Shown here: positions 1 through 6,342 of the stretch, in pieces
Position numbering within the stretch: the stretch's first letter is position 1
Layout: every line of letters begins with the position of its first letter
NCBI GenBank assembly: GCA_902803355.1
Contig: CADCPP010000135.1
Span: 1 to 10,481 of the forward strand
DNA: 10,481 bases
Source of the DNA: an uncultured Lachnospiraceae bacterium
Lineage (GTDB): Bacteria; Bacillota; Clostridia; Lachnospirales; Lachnospiraceae
Reading direction: 5' to 3'
Notes under the pieces: generated by a model
The model's input: only the letters and a program-made list of their open reading frames with translations
Told to the model about the DNA's origin: nothing
Databases searched by the model: none
Program-made: the position numbers and the translations under genes

Positions 1-487
1 GATCCCGACCGAGCTGGTGATCAACACCAATTTCCAGACCATCACCTACTGGGGCATGCGCAACACCTTCTGGGGCCTGATCCTGCCATCGGTCACCTCG
101 ATCTTCTATATTTACCTGCTGAAGGAGAACTTCGAGTCGATCCCGGATGAGCTGTATAAGGCGGCCAAGGTGGACGGCACCTCGGACTTCAAATATCTGA
201 CCAAGGTGATGATCCCCATCAGCGCGCCCACGCTGGTCACGGTGGTCATTCTGAAGGTCATCGAGTGCTGGAATTCCTACGTGTGGCCGCGCCTGATCAC
301 GGATGACGCAAACTACTATCTGGTCTCAAACGGTATTCAGGAGATCCGCGAGCACGGCTTCGGCCGGCAGAACATCCCGGCCATGATGGCCGCGGTGGTG
401 GTCATCTCCGTGCCGCTCATCATTCTCTTCCTGATCTTCCACAAGAAGATCATGGCCGGTGTGTCGAGAGGAGGGACCAAGGGATGA
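1..487 (+). CDS. Carbohydrate ABC transporter permease, MalG type (5' partial)
   Basis: This is the C-terminal 161 residues of an inner-membrane permease that, with a partner permease and an ATPase, moves a solute (probably a sugar or oligosaccharide) delivered by a binding protein. The reading frame is open from base 2, so the start lies upstream of the window. The binding-protein-dependent permease EAA loop is clear: DELYKAAKVDG followed by the IPISAP end, the site that docks on the ATPase. Three hydrophobic segments are visible (around 74-120, 220-290 and 385-445), and the ending AGVSRGGTKG resembles the end of MalG-type proteins (GAVKG). The stop overlaps the start of the next gene (ATGA), so the two are translated together. 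The family call is firm; the substrate cannot be read from the sequence. Confidence 0.93.
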   Translation, partial: IPTELVINTNFQTITYWGMRNTFWGLILPSVTSIFYIYLLKENFESIPDELYKAAKVDGTSDFKYLTKVMIPISAPTLVTVVILKVIECWNSYVWPRLITDDANYYLVSNGIQEIREHGFGRQNIPAMMAAVVVISVPLIILFLIFHKKIMAGVSRGGTKG

Positions 488-2238
488 AAAAGCTCATTTG
501 TCTGTTCCTTGCCCTTGTGCTTGCCGCCGGAATGCTTACCGGCTGCCACGGCACGCTGGAGACTACGGCTGCGCCAACCGAAGCGCCTGCTACGCAGGAG
601 GGCGGAGAGAGTGCTGAAAGCGGCGAAACGAAGGAGTCACAGGAGATTCCGGATGTCAACGGGTTTGTGATCCCGGACAGCTTTGATACCTCCCGGAAGA
701 TCGAACTGGTCTTCTGGCTGAAAAACGACAGCAACTCCGCGCAGGTGGCCATCTACGAGAAGGCTATGGCAGACTTCAGCGCCCTGTATCCGAACGTGAG
801 CTTCAAGGTCCGCAAATATACGGACTACGGCGAGATCTACAACGACGTCATCACCAATATTGCCACGAACACCACGCCAAACGTCTGCATCACCTATCCG
901 GACCATATCGCCACCTACCTGACCGGTACGGGGACCATGGTGCGGCTGGATGAACTGATGGCGGATGAAAAGTACGGCCTTGGCGGCAGTGAGCTGCGCT
1001 TCGACAGCCCTCATGCGGCCGAGATCGTGCCGCAGTTTTTGGGCGAAGGCGTGCTGCAGGGACACCAGTACGCGCTGCCGTTCATGCGCTCCACCGAGGC
1101 GGCCTATATCAACAAGACGCAGGTGGAAGCGCTTGGCTACGAGCTTCCGGACGTGCTCACCTGGGATTTCATCTGGGAAGTCTCCGAAGCAGCCATGGCG
1201 AAAAACGCGGACGGGACCTTCAAGCTCAACGGTCAGAAGGTCATGATCCCCTTCATCTACAAGTCCACCGACAATATGATGATCCAGATGTTAAAGCAGC
1301 TGGATGCCGGCTATTCCACACATGACGGCAAGATCCTGCTCTTCAACGATACCACGGCTTCGCTGTTAAAGGAGATCGCGCAGCACGCGATGACGCGCAG
1401 CTTTTCCACCTTCAAGATCTCCAGCTATCCCGGCAACTATCTGAACGCCGGCCAGTGCCTCTTTGCCATCGACTCCACCGCCGGAGCCACCTGGATGGGG
1501 CACGACGCGCACAATCAGGATATCCCGAAGGAGCAGATGGTGGATTTCGAGATCGCCGTGCGTCCGGTGCCGCAGTTTGATCCGGAGAACCCGAAGATGA
1601 TCTCGCAGGGACCCTCGGTCTGCATCTTCAACAAGAGCGATCCGCAGGAGGTCCTGGCCAGCTGGCTCTTCGCCCAGTTCCTTTTGACGAATGACGTGCA
1701 GATCGCCTATTCGCGGACAGAGGGCTACGTGCCGGTCACGCTGAAAGCCCAGAACAGTGCGGAGTATCAGGAGTACCTCTCCCGCTCCGGCGAGGACAAC
1801 GACGCCTACTACAGCGTGAAGATCGACGCGGCAAAGCTCCTTCTGGAAAACGTGGATGATACCTTCGTGACGCCGGTCTTCAACGGCTCGGCATCGCTTA
1901 GGAACGCGGCCGGCACGCTGGTGGAGCAGGCCGTCAAGAACGGCTATCGCAAGAAGGACACGGACGACGCCTTCATCACGCAGCTCTACTCGGATACCAT
2001 CGCCCTGTATCATCTGGATAAGAGCGCCGTTGTGGATCCGGACGCGCAGGAGACGCAGGTACCGGGCAGTGAAAGCGGAGAGAGCGCAGAGCCCGCGCAG
2101 CCGGGCACCGAAAGCAGCCAGGGCAAAACCTCCGAGCCGCTGCCGCAGACCGCAAAAGCGCTGCTGTACTGTGTGGCGATCGCCTGGGGCGGCATCGCCG
2201 TCGTCTGGCTGGTCAGGAAGATCAAAGAGAGGCGCTGA
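484..2238 (+). CDS. ABC transporter substrate-binding lipoprotein (family 1) with C-terminal sorting-signal-like tail
   Basis: This 584-residue exported binding protein probably captures the solute for the permease encoded just upstream, which it overlaps by 4 bp. The order is: signal peptide with lipobox LTGC (Cys21 is the expected lipidation site); a Thr/Glu/Ser-rich linker to about residue 55; a family-1 solute-binding body from about 68 to 515, with typical segments such as the PFMRSTEAAY region near 200 and the TEGYVPV stretch near 420; then a second Ser/Glu/Pro-rich linker. The last 34 residues are odd: LPQTA at 553-557, a hydrophobic run at 559-577 and the basic end RKIKERR. This matches a sortase signal or a plain membrane anchor. 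Family members normally lack such a tail and are somewhat shorter. The start is set by the ATGA overlap and the GAGGAGGG-like ribosome site at 468-476. The binding-protein call is secure; the ligand is unknown. Confidence 0.92.
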   Translation: MKKLICLFLALVLAAGMLTGCHGTLETTAAPTEAPATQEGGESAESGETKESQEIPDVNGFVIPDSFDTSRKIELVFWLKNDSNSAQVAIYEKAMADFSALYPNVSFKVRKYTDYGEIYNDVITNIATNTTPNVCITYPDHIATYLTGTGTMVRLDELMADEKYGLGGSELRFDSPHAAEIVPQFLGEGVLQGHQYALPFMRSTEAAYINKTQVEALGYELPDVLTWDFIWEVSEAAMAKNADGTFKLNGQKVMIPFIYKSTDNMMIQMLKQLDAGYSTHDGKILLFNDTTASLLKEIAQHAMTRSFSTFKISSYPGNYLNAGQCLFAIDSTAGATWMGHDAHNQDIPKEQMVDFEIAVRPVPQFDPENPKMISQGPSVCIFNKSDPQEVLASWLFAQFLLTNDVQIAYSRTEGYVPVTLKAQNSAEYQEYLSRSGEDNDAYYSVKIDAAKLLLENVDDTFVTPVFNGSASLRNAAGTLVEQAVKNGYRKKDTDDAFITQLYSDTIALYHLDKSAVVDPDAQETQVPGSESGESAEPAQPGTESSQGKTSEPLPQTAKALLYCVAIAWGGIAVVWLVRKIKERR

Positions 2239-2260
2239 GCAGAGCGCAGCTTGTGAAAAT

Positions 2261-2296
2261 TAGCGGAAAGTCTTGATTTTACAGGGCTTTCCGCTA
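2261..2296 (+). repeat. 10-bp perfect inverted repeat overlapping the promoter of the repeat lipoprotein gene
   Basis: The arms tagcggaaag (2261-2270) and ctttccgcta (2287-2296) are exact reverse complements separated by 16 bases. The right arm runs into the -10 box and the -35 box sits in the loop. No T-run follows the right arm, so as an intrinsic terminator for the upstream ABC operon it would be weak. It may instead be an operator, or serve both roles. Confidence 0.75.
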
Positions 2297-2300
2297 TAAT
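2273..2300 (+). promoter_or_regulatory. Sigma-A-type promoter of the triple-repeat lipoprotein gene
   Basis: A TTGATT -35 box (2273-2278) and a perfect TATAAT -10 box (2295-2300) are separated by 16 bp. Transcription would begin near 2307, giving a leader of about 54 nt before the gene at 2361. The lipoprotein gene is therefore probably transcribed independently of the upstream ABC operon. Confidence 0.8.
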
Positions 2301-2360
2301 TAGTTTGTTCAATCCAATTGTTCCCTTTCAGGGGCATCAGTGTTACAAAGGAGAAGAAAC

Positions 2361-4460
2361 ATGAAAAAACTGTTAGCGATCGTTCTTTCGCTGGCCATGA
2401 TCATGGGCCTTGCCGCCTGCGGCGGACAGAACGAATCTACGGCTGCAAGCACCACGGAAGCAGCTACAACGGCGCCGGAGACCACCAAGGCCCCCGAGAC
2501 CACGGAAGCGCCTACCACGGAACCTGTCGACATCTTTGCCAAGGGCGAAGGCGTCATGACCTACGAGGAATATCTGAAGACCGCCGTGATGGAACCGGTC
2601 GTGATCGAAGCCTTTGTGCAGGGCAAGCAGTCCTACTATGCGGAAAAAGGCACGGCCAACCTTTACCTGGCGGATCAGGACGGCGCCTATTACTGCTACG
2701 GCTGCGCCATGACGCAGGAGCAGTTCGACAAGCTGGAAGAAGGCACCAAGGTCAAGGTCTCCGGTGAAAGGGCTGAATATGCCGGTGAGATCGAAGTGGG
2801 CAGCGGCAAGCTGGAAGAGATCGAAGAAGGCACGTTCGTGGCGGATACCGTGGATGTGACTGAGTTTGCCGGCAAAGAGGCTCTGGCCGACTACATGAAC
2901 CGGAAAGTCTCGTTCTCCGCTCTGGTCGTGAATGCGGAAGTCAGCAAAAAAGCCAGCGATTCCGATCCGGATATCTATTTCACCGCGGGCGGCGTGTCCT
3001 TCTGCGTGGAATCCTTCCTGACCGGCCCGGATACCGATGCCTACGCGGCAGCGGCGGCCTTAAAGCCCGGTGATGTGATCGACGTCGAAGCGTTCCTGTA
3101 CTGGTACAACGGTGCGAACCCGCACGTGACGAATGTCGCGGTCGTCGGCAATGTCAATGAGAAATCCGAAGGCGCCATGAGCTATGCGGAATTTATGGCT
3201 GCCGCGAAGATGGACCCCGTCGTGATCGAAGCCTTCGTGCAGGGCAAGCAGGCCTATTATGCAGCGAAGGGCACGGCCAATCTCTATCTGGCAGATGTGG
3301 ACGGTGCCTACTATTGCTACAACTGCGTGATGACTCAGGAGCAGTATGACAAGCTGGAAGCCGGTACGAAGGTCCGCATCTCCGGCGAAAAGGGTGAATA
3401 CGCCGGTGAGATCGAAGTCGCCGAAGGCAAGGTCGAAGAGATCTTAAACGGCAGCTTTACGACTCTTCCGGTCGATGTCACAGACGCTGTGGGCAACGAT
3501 GAACTTCTGGAAGCCCACATGAATCAGCTGATCGTGGCCAAGGGCCTTGTGGTCATGCCGAAGGATGGCGGCGAAGCCGTCAGCAAGAAGGAAAATGATA
3601 CCGATCCGGACCTCTACATCCACCTGGTCGGCGCTCAGGGCGCACTGGATGTGTGTGTGGAATCCTTCCTGACCGGTCCTGACACGGAAGTCTACAAGAC
3701 GGCGGAAGGCCTGAAGGCCGGCGATGTGGTCGATCTGGAAGGCTTCCTGTACTGGTACAACGGGGCGAACCCGCACGTGACCGGCATTAAACTGACCGGC
3801 AGCATCAACGAGAAGTCCGAAAACGTCATGAGCTATACGGAATTCATGGCCACCGAGCAGATGGAACCGGTGCTGATCGAAGCTTATGTCCAGGGTAAGC
3901 AGGACTATTACGCAGAGAAGGGAACGGCAAATCTCTATCTGGCGGATCTGGACGGCGCCTACTACTGCTATGGCTGCGCCATGAGCCAGGAACAGTTTGA
4001 CAAGCTGGAAGAAGGCACCAAGGTGCGTGTGTCCGGTGAAAAAGCCGAATATGCCGGCGAGATCGAAGTGGGCAGCGGCAAGCTGGAAGAGATCCTGGAA
4101 GGCAAGTACATTGCGGCGCCCGTTGAGATGGACGTCTTTGATGAAGAGCAGACGGTGTTTGCACAGTATATGAACTGCAAGGTCGTTTTCCACGGCATGG
4201 AGATCGCAGCAGGAAAAGACGGGGCTGATGCTGTGACTAAGAAGGAAAATGATACCGACCCCGACCTGTATTTCAGAGCATCCTGCGAAAGCGGAGAGGT
4301 GAGCTTCTGCGTCGAATCCTACCTGACCGGTCCGGACAGCGATGTCTATAAGACGGTAGAGAATCTGAAGGCCGGCGATAAGGTCGATATCACCTGCTTC
4401 CTGTACTGGTACAACGGGGCGAACCCGCACGTGCTGAGTGTTGTGCCGGCTGCGGAATAA
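2361..4460 (+). CDS. Lipoprotein with three tandem ~210-residue repeats (OB-like double domains), function unknown
   Basis: I do not recognise a named function. The 699-residue product starts with a signal peptide and lipobox LAAC (Cys20), then a Thr/Glu/Ala/Pro-rich spacer to about residue 57 that would hold the rest away from the membrane. Three repeat units follow, starting at about residues 65, 272 and 489. Each opens with a MSYxEFM-type segment and has a first half (PVVIEAFVQGKQ, a GTANLYLAD strand, YYCYxC, GTKVxxSGE, YAGEIEV) and a second half (a SFCVESFLTGPD-like segment, LKAGD, then the invariant YWYNGANPHV). Alternating strands and the GTKVxVSGE turn suggest small OB-like barrels, six in all; this is inference. 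The start at 2361 is preferred over an in-frame GTG at 2340 because AAAGGAG at 2347-2353 fits it and the signal peptide then begins MKKLL. The protein should sit outside the cell, perhaps binding a ligand or the envelope. Short single-repeat lipoproteins of this kind occur, as I recall, in gut Firmicutes. Confidence 0.85.
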   Translation: MKKLLAIVLSLAMIMGLAACGGQNESTAASTTEAATTAPETTKAPETTEAPTTEPVDIFAKGEGVMTYEEYLKTAVMEPVVIEAFVQGKQSYYAEKGTANLYLADQDGAYYCYGCAMTQEQFDKLEEGTKVKVSGERAEYAGEIEVGSGKLEEIEEGTFVADTVDVTEFAGKEALADYMNRKVSFSALVVNAEVSKKASDSDPDIYFTAGGVSFCVESFLTGPDTDAYAAAAALKPGDVIDVEAFLYWYNGANPHVTNVAVVGNVNEKSEGAMSYAEFMAAAKMDPVVIEAFVQGKQAYYAAKGTANLYLADVDGAYYCYNCVMTQEQYDKLEAGTKVRISGEKGEYAGEIEVAEGKVEEILNGSFTTLPVDVTDAVGNDELLEAHMNQLIVAKGLVVMPKDGGEAVSKKENDTDPDLYIHLVGAQGALDVCVESFLTGPDTEVYKTAEGLKAGDVVDLEGFLYWYNGANPHVTGIKLTGSINEKSENVMSYTEFMATEQMEPVLIEAYVQGKQDYYAEKGTANLYLADLDGAYYCYGCAMSQEQFDKLEEGTKVRVSGEKAEYAGEIEVGSGKLEEILEGKYIAAPVEMDVFDEEQTVFAQYMNCKVVFHGMEIAAGKDGADAVTKKENDTDPDLYFRASCESGEVSFCVESYLTGPDSDVYKTVENLKAGDKVDITCFLYWYNGANPHVLSVVPAAE
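2553..4457 (+). repeat. Three tandem coding repeats, units of 621, 651 and about 633 bp
   Basis: Units begin at 2553, 3174 and 3825. They align along their whole length in protein and in many places in DNA. The block around ctgtactggtacaacgg recurs almost unchanged near 3090, 3741 and 4392, and gaagtgggcagcggcaagct occurs in units 1 and 3 only. Similarity is not uniform: first halves are closest between units 1 and 3, second halves between units 2 and 3. Confidence 0.9.
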
Positions 4461-4470
4461 GACGCGGCAG

Positions 4471-4492
4471 ATCAAGACAAAATCAAGACAAA
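4471..4492 (+). repeat. Tandem 11-bp direct repeat
   Basis: The sequence atcaagacaaa occurs twice back to back between the lipoprotein stop codon and the terminator hairpin. It may be simple slippage; no role is apparent. Confidence 0.7.
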
Positions 4493-4535
4493 AAGAGGAC
4501 GCCGACAGGAATGCCGGCGTCCTTCGTTATTTTCT
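4491..4535. terminator. Bidirectional intrinsic terminator between convergent genes
   Basis: A 9-bp GC-rich stem is formed by aggacgccg (4496-4504) and cggcgtcct (4515-4523) with a 10-base loop. On the plus strand it is followed by a T-rich run (ttcgttattttctt). On the minus strand the hairpin is followed by ctctttttg, read from 4498 down to 4490. It lies between the lipoprotein gene (plus) and the folate enzyme gene (minus), so it can end both. Confidence 0.88.
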
Positions 4536-4543
4536 TGCTATTG

Positions 4544-5191
4544 TTAAAAACTGTACACATCCAGCACTCTTTCGTAGAGTGCATCGCACTTTCCTGTCAC
4601 ATATTCCATCAGCCGCTTTCCTTCGGCATAGGCAGAGATCACAAAAGGATCATCCCGCCCTGAGAGGCTCTTCAGATTGATCAGGATATTGATCCAGGAG
4701 CTCTTTGCGGCGGAGGAGAGCGCTGCGGCGCCTACGCCCAGATCGCTGATGCAGGTGGGGTTGATCTTCCCTTCCAGGGAAAGCAAAAGATCGGCCGCCT
4801 CGCGGCAGAGACGGAGCACGTCCAGGGGAACTCTGGCGGAGTCGCGGGAAGCCTGATCGATCGCGTCCCGGCGGAGGTCCTCCTGCAGCCTGTCTCCGTG
4901 AGGGAGCTTGACGGCTTTCAGATACTGGCTCCAGGCCTTTGCGTCACGGTCTACCGCATCCAGAAAGGCAGAGGTGAGGGGCATGCCCTGGTTTAATGCC
5001 TGCTGCGCGTTCTCGGCGAGGTCTTTGTAGCGCTCCCGTCCGGCGGTGAGAGAGGCAGTCATCATTCCGGCTGCGCAGCCTACGGCACCGATCAGGGCTC
5101 CTGCGCCCCCTCCGCCCGGTGTCGGTTGGCTTCCGGCAAGTAAGGCAATAAAAGAACGAAGGTCTTCCTCGGTTAATTTCTTCTGATCCAT
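4544..5191 (-). CDS. fchA: Cyclodeaminase/cyclohydrolase family protein (folate one-carbon metabolism)
   Basis: This 215-residue protein belongs to the FTCD C-terminal family, which in Clostridia is found as a free-standing enzyme. Members act as formimino-tetrahydrofolate cyclodeaminase or methenyl-tetrahydrofolate cyclohydrolase, giving or using 5,10-methenyl-THF in the cytoplasm; sequence alone does not choose between them. The glycine-rich family signature SQPTPGGGGAGAL is at residues 21-33, followed by a helix with SLTAGRERY (47-55). The later motif NPTCISDLGVGAA (144-156) and the helix containing NILINLKSL match the conserved C-terminal half. Length is normal for the single-domain form. 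The start ATG (complement of 5189-5191) has AAGGA 9 nt upstream. No histidine-degradation gene adjoins it, so a general one-carbon role (cyclohydrolase) is somewhat more likely, though this is inference. The symbol rests on family only. Confidence 0.88.
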   Translation of the reverse strand: MDQKKLTEEDLRSFIALLAGSQPTPGGGGAGALIGAVGCAAGMMTASLTAGRERYKDLAENAQQALNQGMPLTSAFLDAVDRDAKAWSQYLKAVKLPHGDRLQEDLRRDAIDQASRDSARVPLDVLRLCREAADLLLSLEGKINPTCISDLGVGAAALSSAAKSSWINILINLKSLSGRDDPFVISAYAEGKRLMEYVTGKCDALYERVLDVYSF

Positions 5192-5239
5192 TTATCGTTA
5201 TCCTTGATGATATTTGCTGGGAACAAAACTTGTACCTAC

Positions 5240-5268
5240 AGTATAGCATGAAAAAAGCGGGGCGTCAA
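5240..5268 (-). promoter_or_regulatory. Promoter of the cyclodeaminase/cyclohydrolase gene
   Basis: Read on the minus strand, TTGACG (complement of 5263-5268) and TATACT (complement of 5240-5245) are separated by exactly 17 bp. Transcription would start near 5233, leaving a leader of about 40 nt. Confidence 0.85.
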
Positions 5269-5302
5269 AGAGATTCATGTAGGAAGAGAAGATTTCACAG
5301 TT

Positions 5303-5321
5303 TTCAGAAATGGTTCAGAAA
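5303..5321 (+). promoter_or_regulatory. Pair of TTCAGAAA direct repeats upstream of the msrC promoter
   Basis: TTCAGAAA occurs at 5303-5310 and 5314-5321, an 11-bp period (one helical turn), ending 9 bp before the -35 box of the msrC operon. The position suits an activator site or UP-like element. No known regulator consensus was recognised. Confidence 0.4.
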
Positions 5322-5330
5322 AAGGAAGAC

Positions 5331-5359
5331 TTGCCCCTGCAGGCGGGATATGCTATGAT
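5331..5359 (+). promoter_or_regulatory. Promoter of the msrC-ygjP-type-eamA operon
   Basis: TTGCCC (5331-5336) and TATGAT (5354-5359) have a 17-bp spacer, and TGC directly before the -10 box makes it an extended -10. Transcription would start near 5366, so the leader is only about 18 nt and carries the GGAGG site at 5371-5375. It diverges from the minus-strand promoter about 60 bp away. Confidence 0.82.
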
Positions 5360-5383
5360 TTTCCGGAATCGGAGGAAAAAACG

Positions 5384-5896
5384 ATGTATTCTGCAATCAA
5401 TGAACAGCTGAAGGCCTTGATCGAAGGCGTGCCTCACCGGATCGCCAACCTGGCGAATGCGGCGGCCCTGCTGTACCAGGAGCTGCCGGACGTGAGCTGG
5501 GCAGGCTTTTATCTTGCGCAGGAGGGAACGCCTTCGCTTGCGGAAGGCGGGATAAAGGATCTGCCGGAAGAAGACCTGGGCAGGATGCTCGTCCTCGGCC
5601 CCTTCCAGGGAAAAACGGCCTGCATCGAGATCCCCTGGGGAAGAGGCGTGTGCGGAACGGCGGCAAAGACCGGGCAGACCCAGCTGGTTCCGGACGTTTT
5701 CGCCTTCCCCGGGCATATCGCCTGCGACGCGGCCTCGCGCTCGGAGATCGTGGTGCCGCTTTTCGGACCGGATGGCGAGGTGGTCGGCGTGCTGGACCTT
5801 GACTCCGCAAAGCCGGCGCGTTTTGACGAAAAGGACGCGGAAGGGCTGGAAGCCTTTGCCCGCATCATCGAGAAAGAAGTGTTTGGCCGTGCGTGA
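5384..5896 (+). CDS. msrC: Free methionine-(R)-sulfoxide reductase (GAF-domain fRMsr)
   Basis: This enzyme reduces free L-methionine-(R)-sulfoxide to methionine in the cytoplasm, using thioredoxin-type electron supply. The 170-residue protein is a single GAF domain. Family signatures are SWAGFYL (38-44), LVLGPFQG (69-76), GRGVCGTA (86-93), FPGHIACD (108-115) and SEIVVPL (120-126). The three redox cysteines are all present as Cys80, Cys90 and Cys114, with the same 10 and 24 residue spacing as Cys84, Cys94 and Cys118 of the E. coli enzyme. The loop between GFYL and LVLGPFQG is about 24 residues, clearly longer than the handful of residues usual there. The start is set by GGAGG at 5371-5375. The stop overlaps the next gene's likely start, so this is the first gene of a three-gene operon. 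Confidence 0.95.
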   Translation: MYSAINEQLKALIEGVPHRIANLANAAALLYQELPDVSWAGFYLAQEGTPSLAEGGIKDLPEEDLGRMLVLGPFQGKTACIEIPWGRGVCGTAAKTGQTQLVPDVFAFPGHIACDAASRSEIVVPLFGPDGEVVGVLDLDSAKPARFDEKDAEGLEAFARIIEKEVFGRA

Positions 5897-6332
5897 ACCG
5901 GACCATCAAGTCTTTCCGAAGGACGGGAAGCGCTTCACCGAAGAAGAGAGACAAGCCCTGGTGAAAAAGGCAAGGCCCATCTTCCTGGAGCGGGTGGCGT
6001 ATTACGCTCCGCTCATGAAGGTCTCGCCCGGCCGCATCACCGTGCGCACGCAGAAGACCCGCTGGGGCAGCTGCACGGAGAGGGGAAACCTCAACTTTAA
6101 TGCCCTGCTCCTGCTCGCGCCGCCGGAGGTTCTGGACAGTGTGGTCGTCCACGAGCTCTGCCATCTGAAATACATGAACCACTCAAAGTACTTTTACTTT
6201 GAGTTAAAACGTTTTTACCCTGAGTATAAGGCGGCGCAGGCCTGGCTTAAGGAGAACGGCCGGCGGCTGATCAGCATGCTGCCGAAGGAAGTCCTCAGGC
6301 GGAAGCGCCGGAGATTCTTTTTCTTCAGATAG
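5889..6332 (+). CDS. YgjP-type (M48-like/SprT-like) zinc metallopeptidase, compact form
   Basis: The protein, 147 residues from the chosen start, carries the YgjP/DUF45 metallopeptidase core. It has RWGSC (58-62), the zinc motif HELCH (88-92) and a third ligand candidate His98 in the following NHS, giving HExxHxxxxxH. The substrate of this family is not established. I chose the GTG at 5889, which overlaps the msrC stop by 8 bp; a TTG at 5883 is the main alternative. The frame is open farther upstream to an ATG at 5772, but that would overlap msrC by 125 bp. No strong ribosome site is seen, so translation is probably coupled to msrC. Many relatives carry a longer N-terminal strand-rich part that is largely missing here. 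The C-terminus ends in a very basic, phenylalanine-rich tail (RRKRRRFFFFR). Confidence 0.85.
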   Translation: MREPDHQVFPKDGKRFTEEERQALVKKARPIFLERVAYYAPLMKVSPGRITVRTQKTRWGSCTERGNLNFNALLLLAPPEVLDSVVVHELCHLKYMNHSKYFYFELKRFYPEYKAAQAWLKENGRRLISMLPKEVLRRKRRRFFFFR

Positions 6333-6342
6333 GAGGAAAATG

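Noticed and set aside
1366..2013. 215-codon open frame on the minus strand
   Set aside because: It is antisense to the ABC binding protein, with no start signal or protein-family features.
2340..2360. Earlier in-frame GTG start for the repeat lipoprotein
   Set aside because: It would add VLQRRRN before the signal peptide and would place the AAAGGAG ribosome site inside the coding region; the ATG at 2361 fits better.
3444..4475. 343-codon open frame on the minus strand
   Set aside because: It mirrors repeats 2 and 3 of the plus-strand lipoprotein; its apparent repeats (HVRVRPVVPVQEA) are simply the complement of those repeats.
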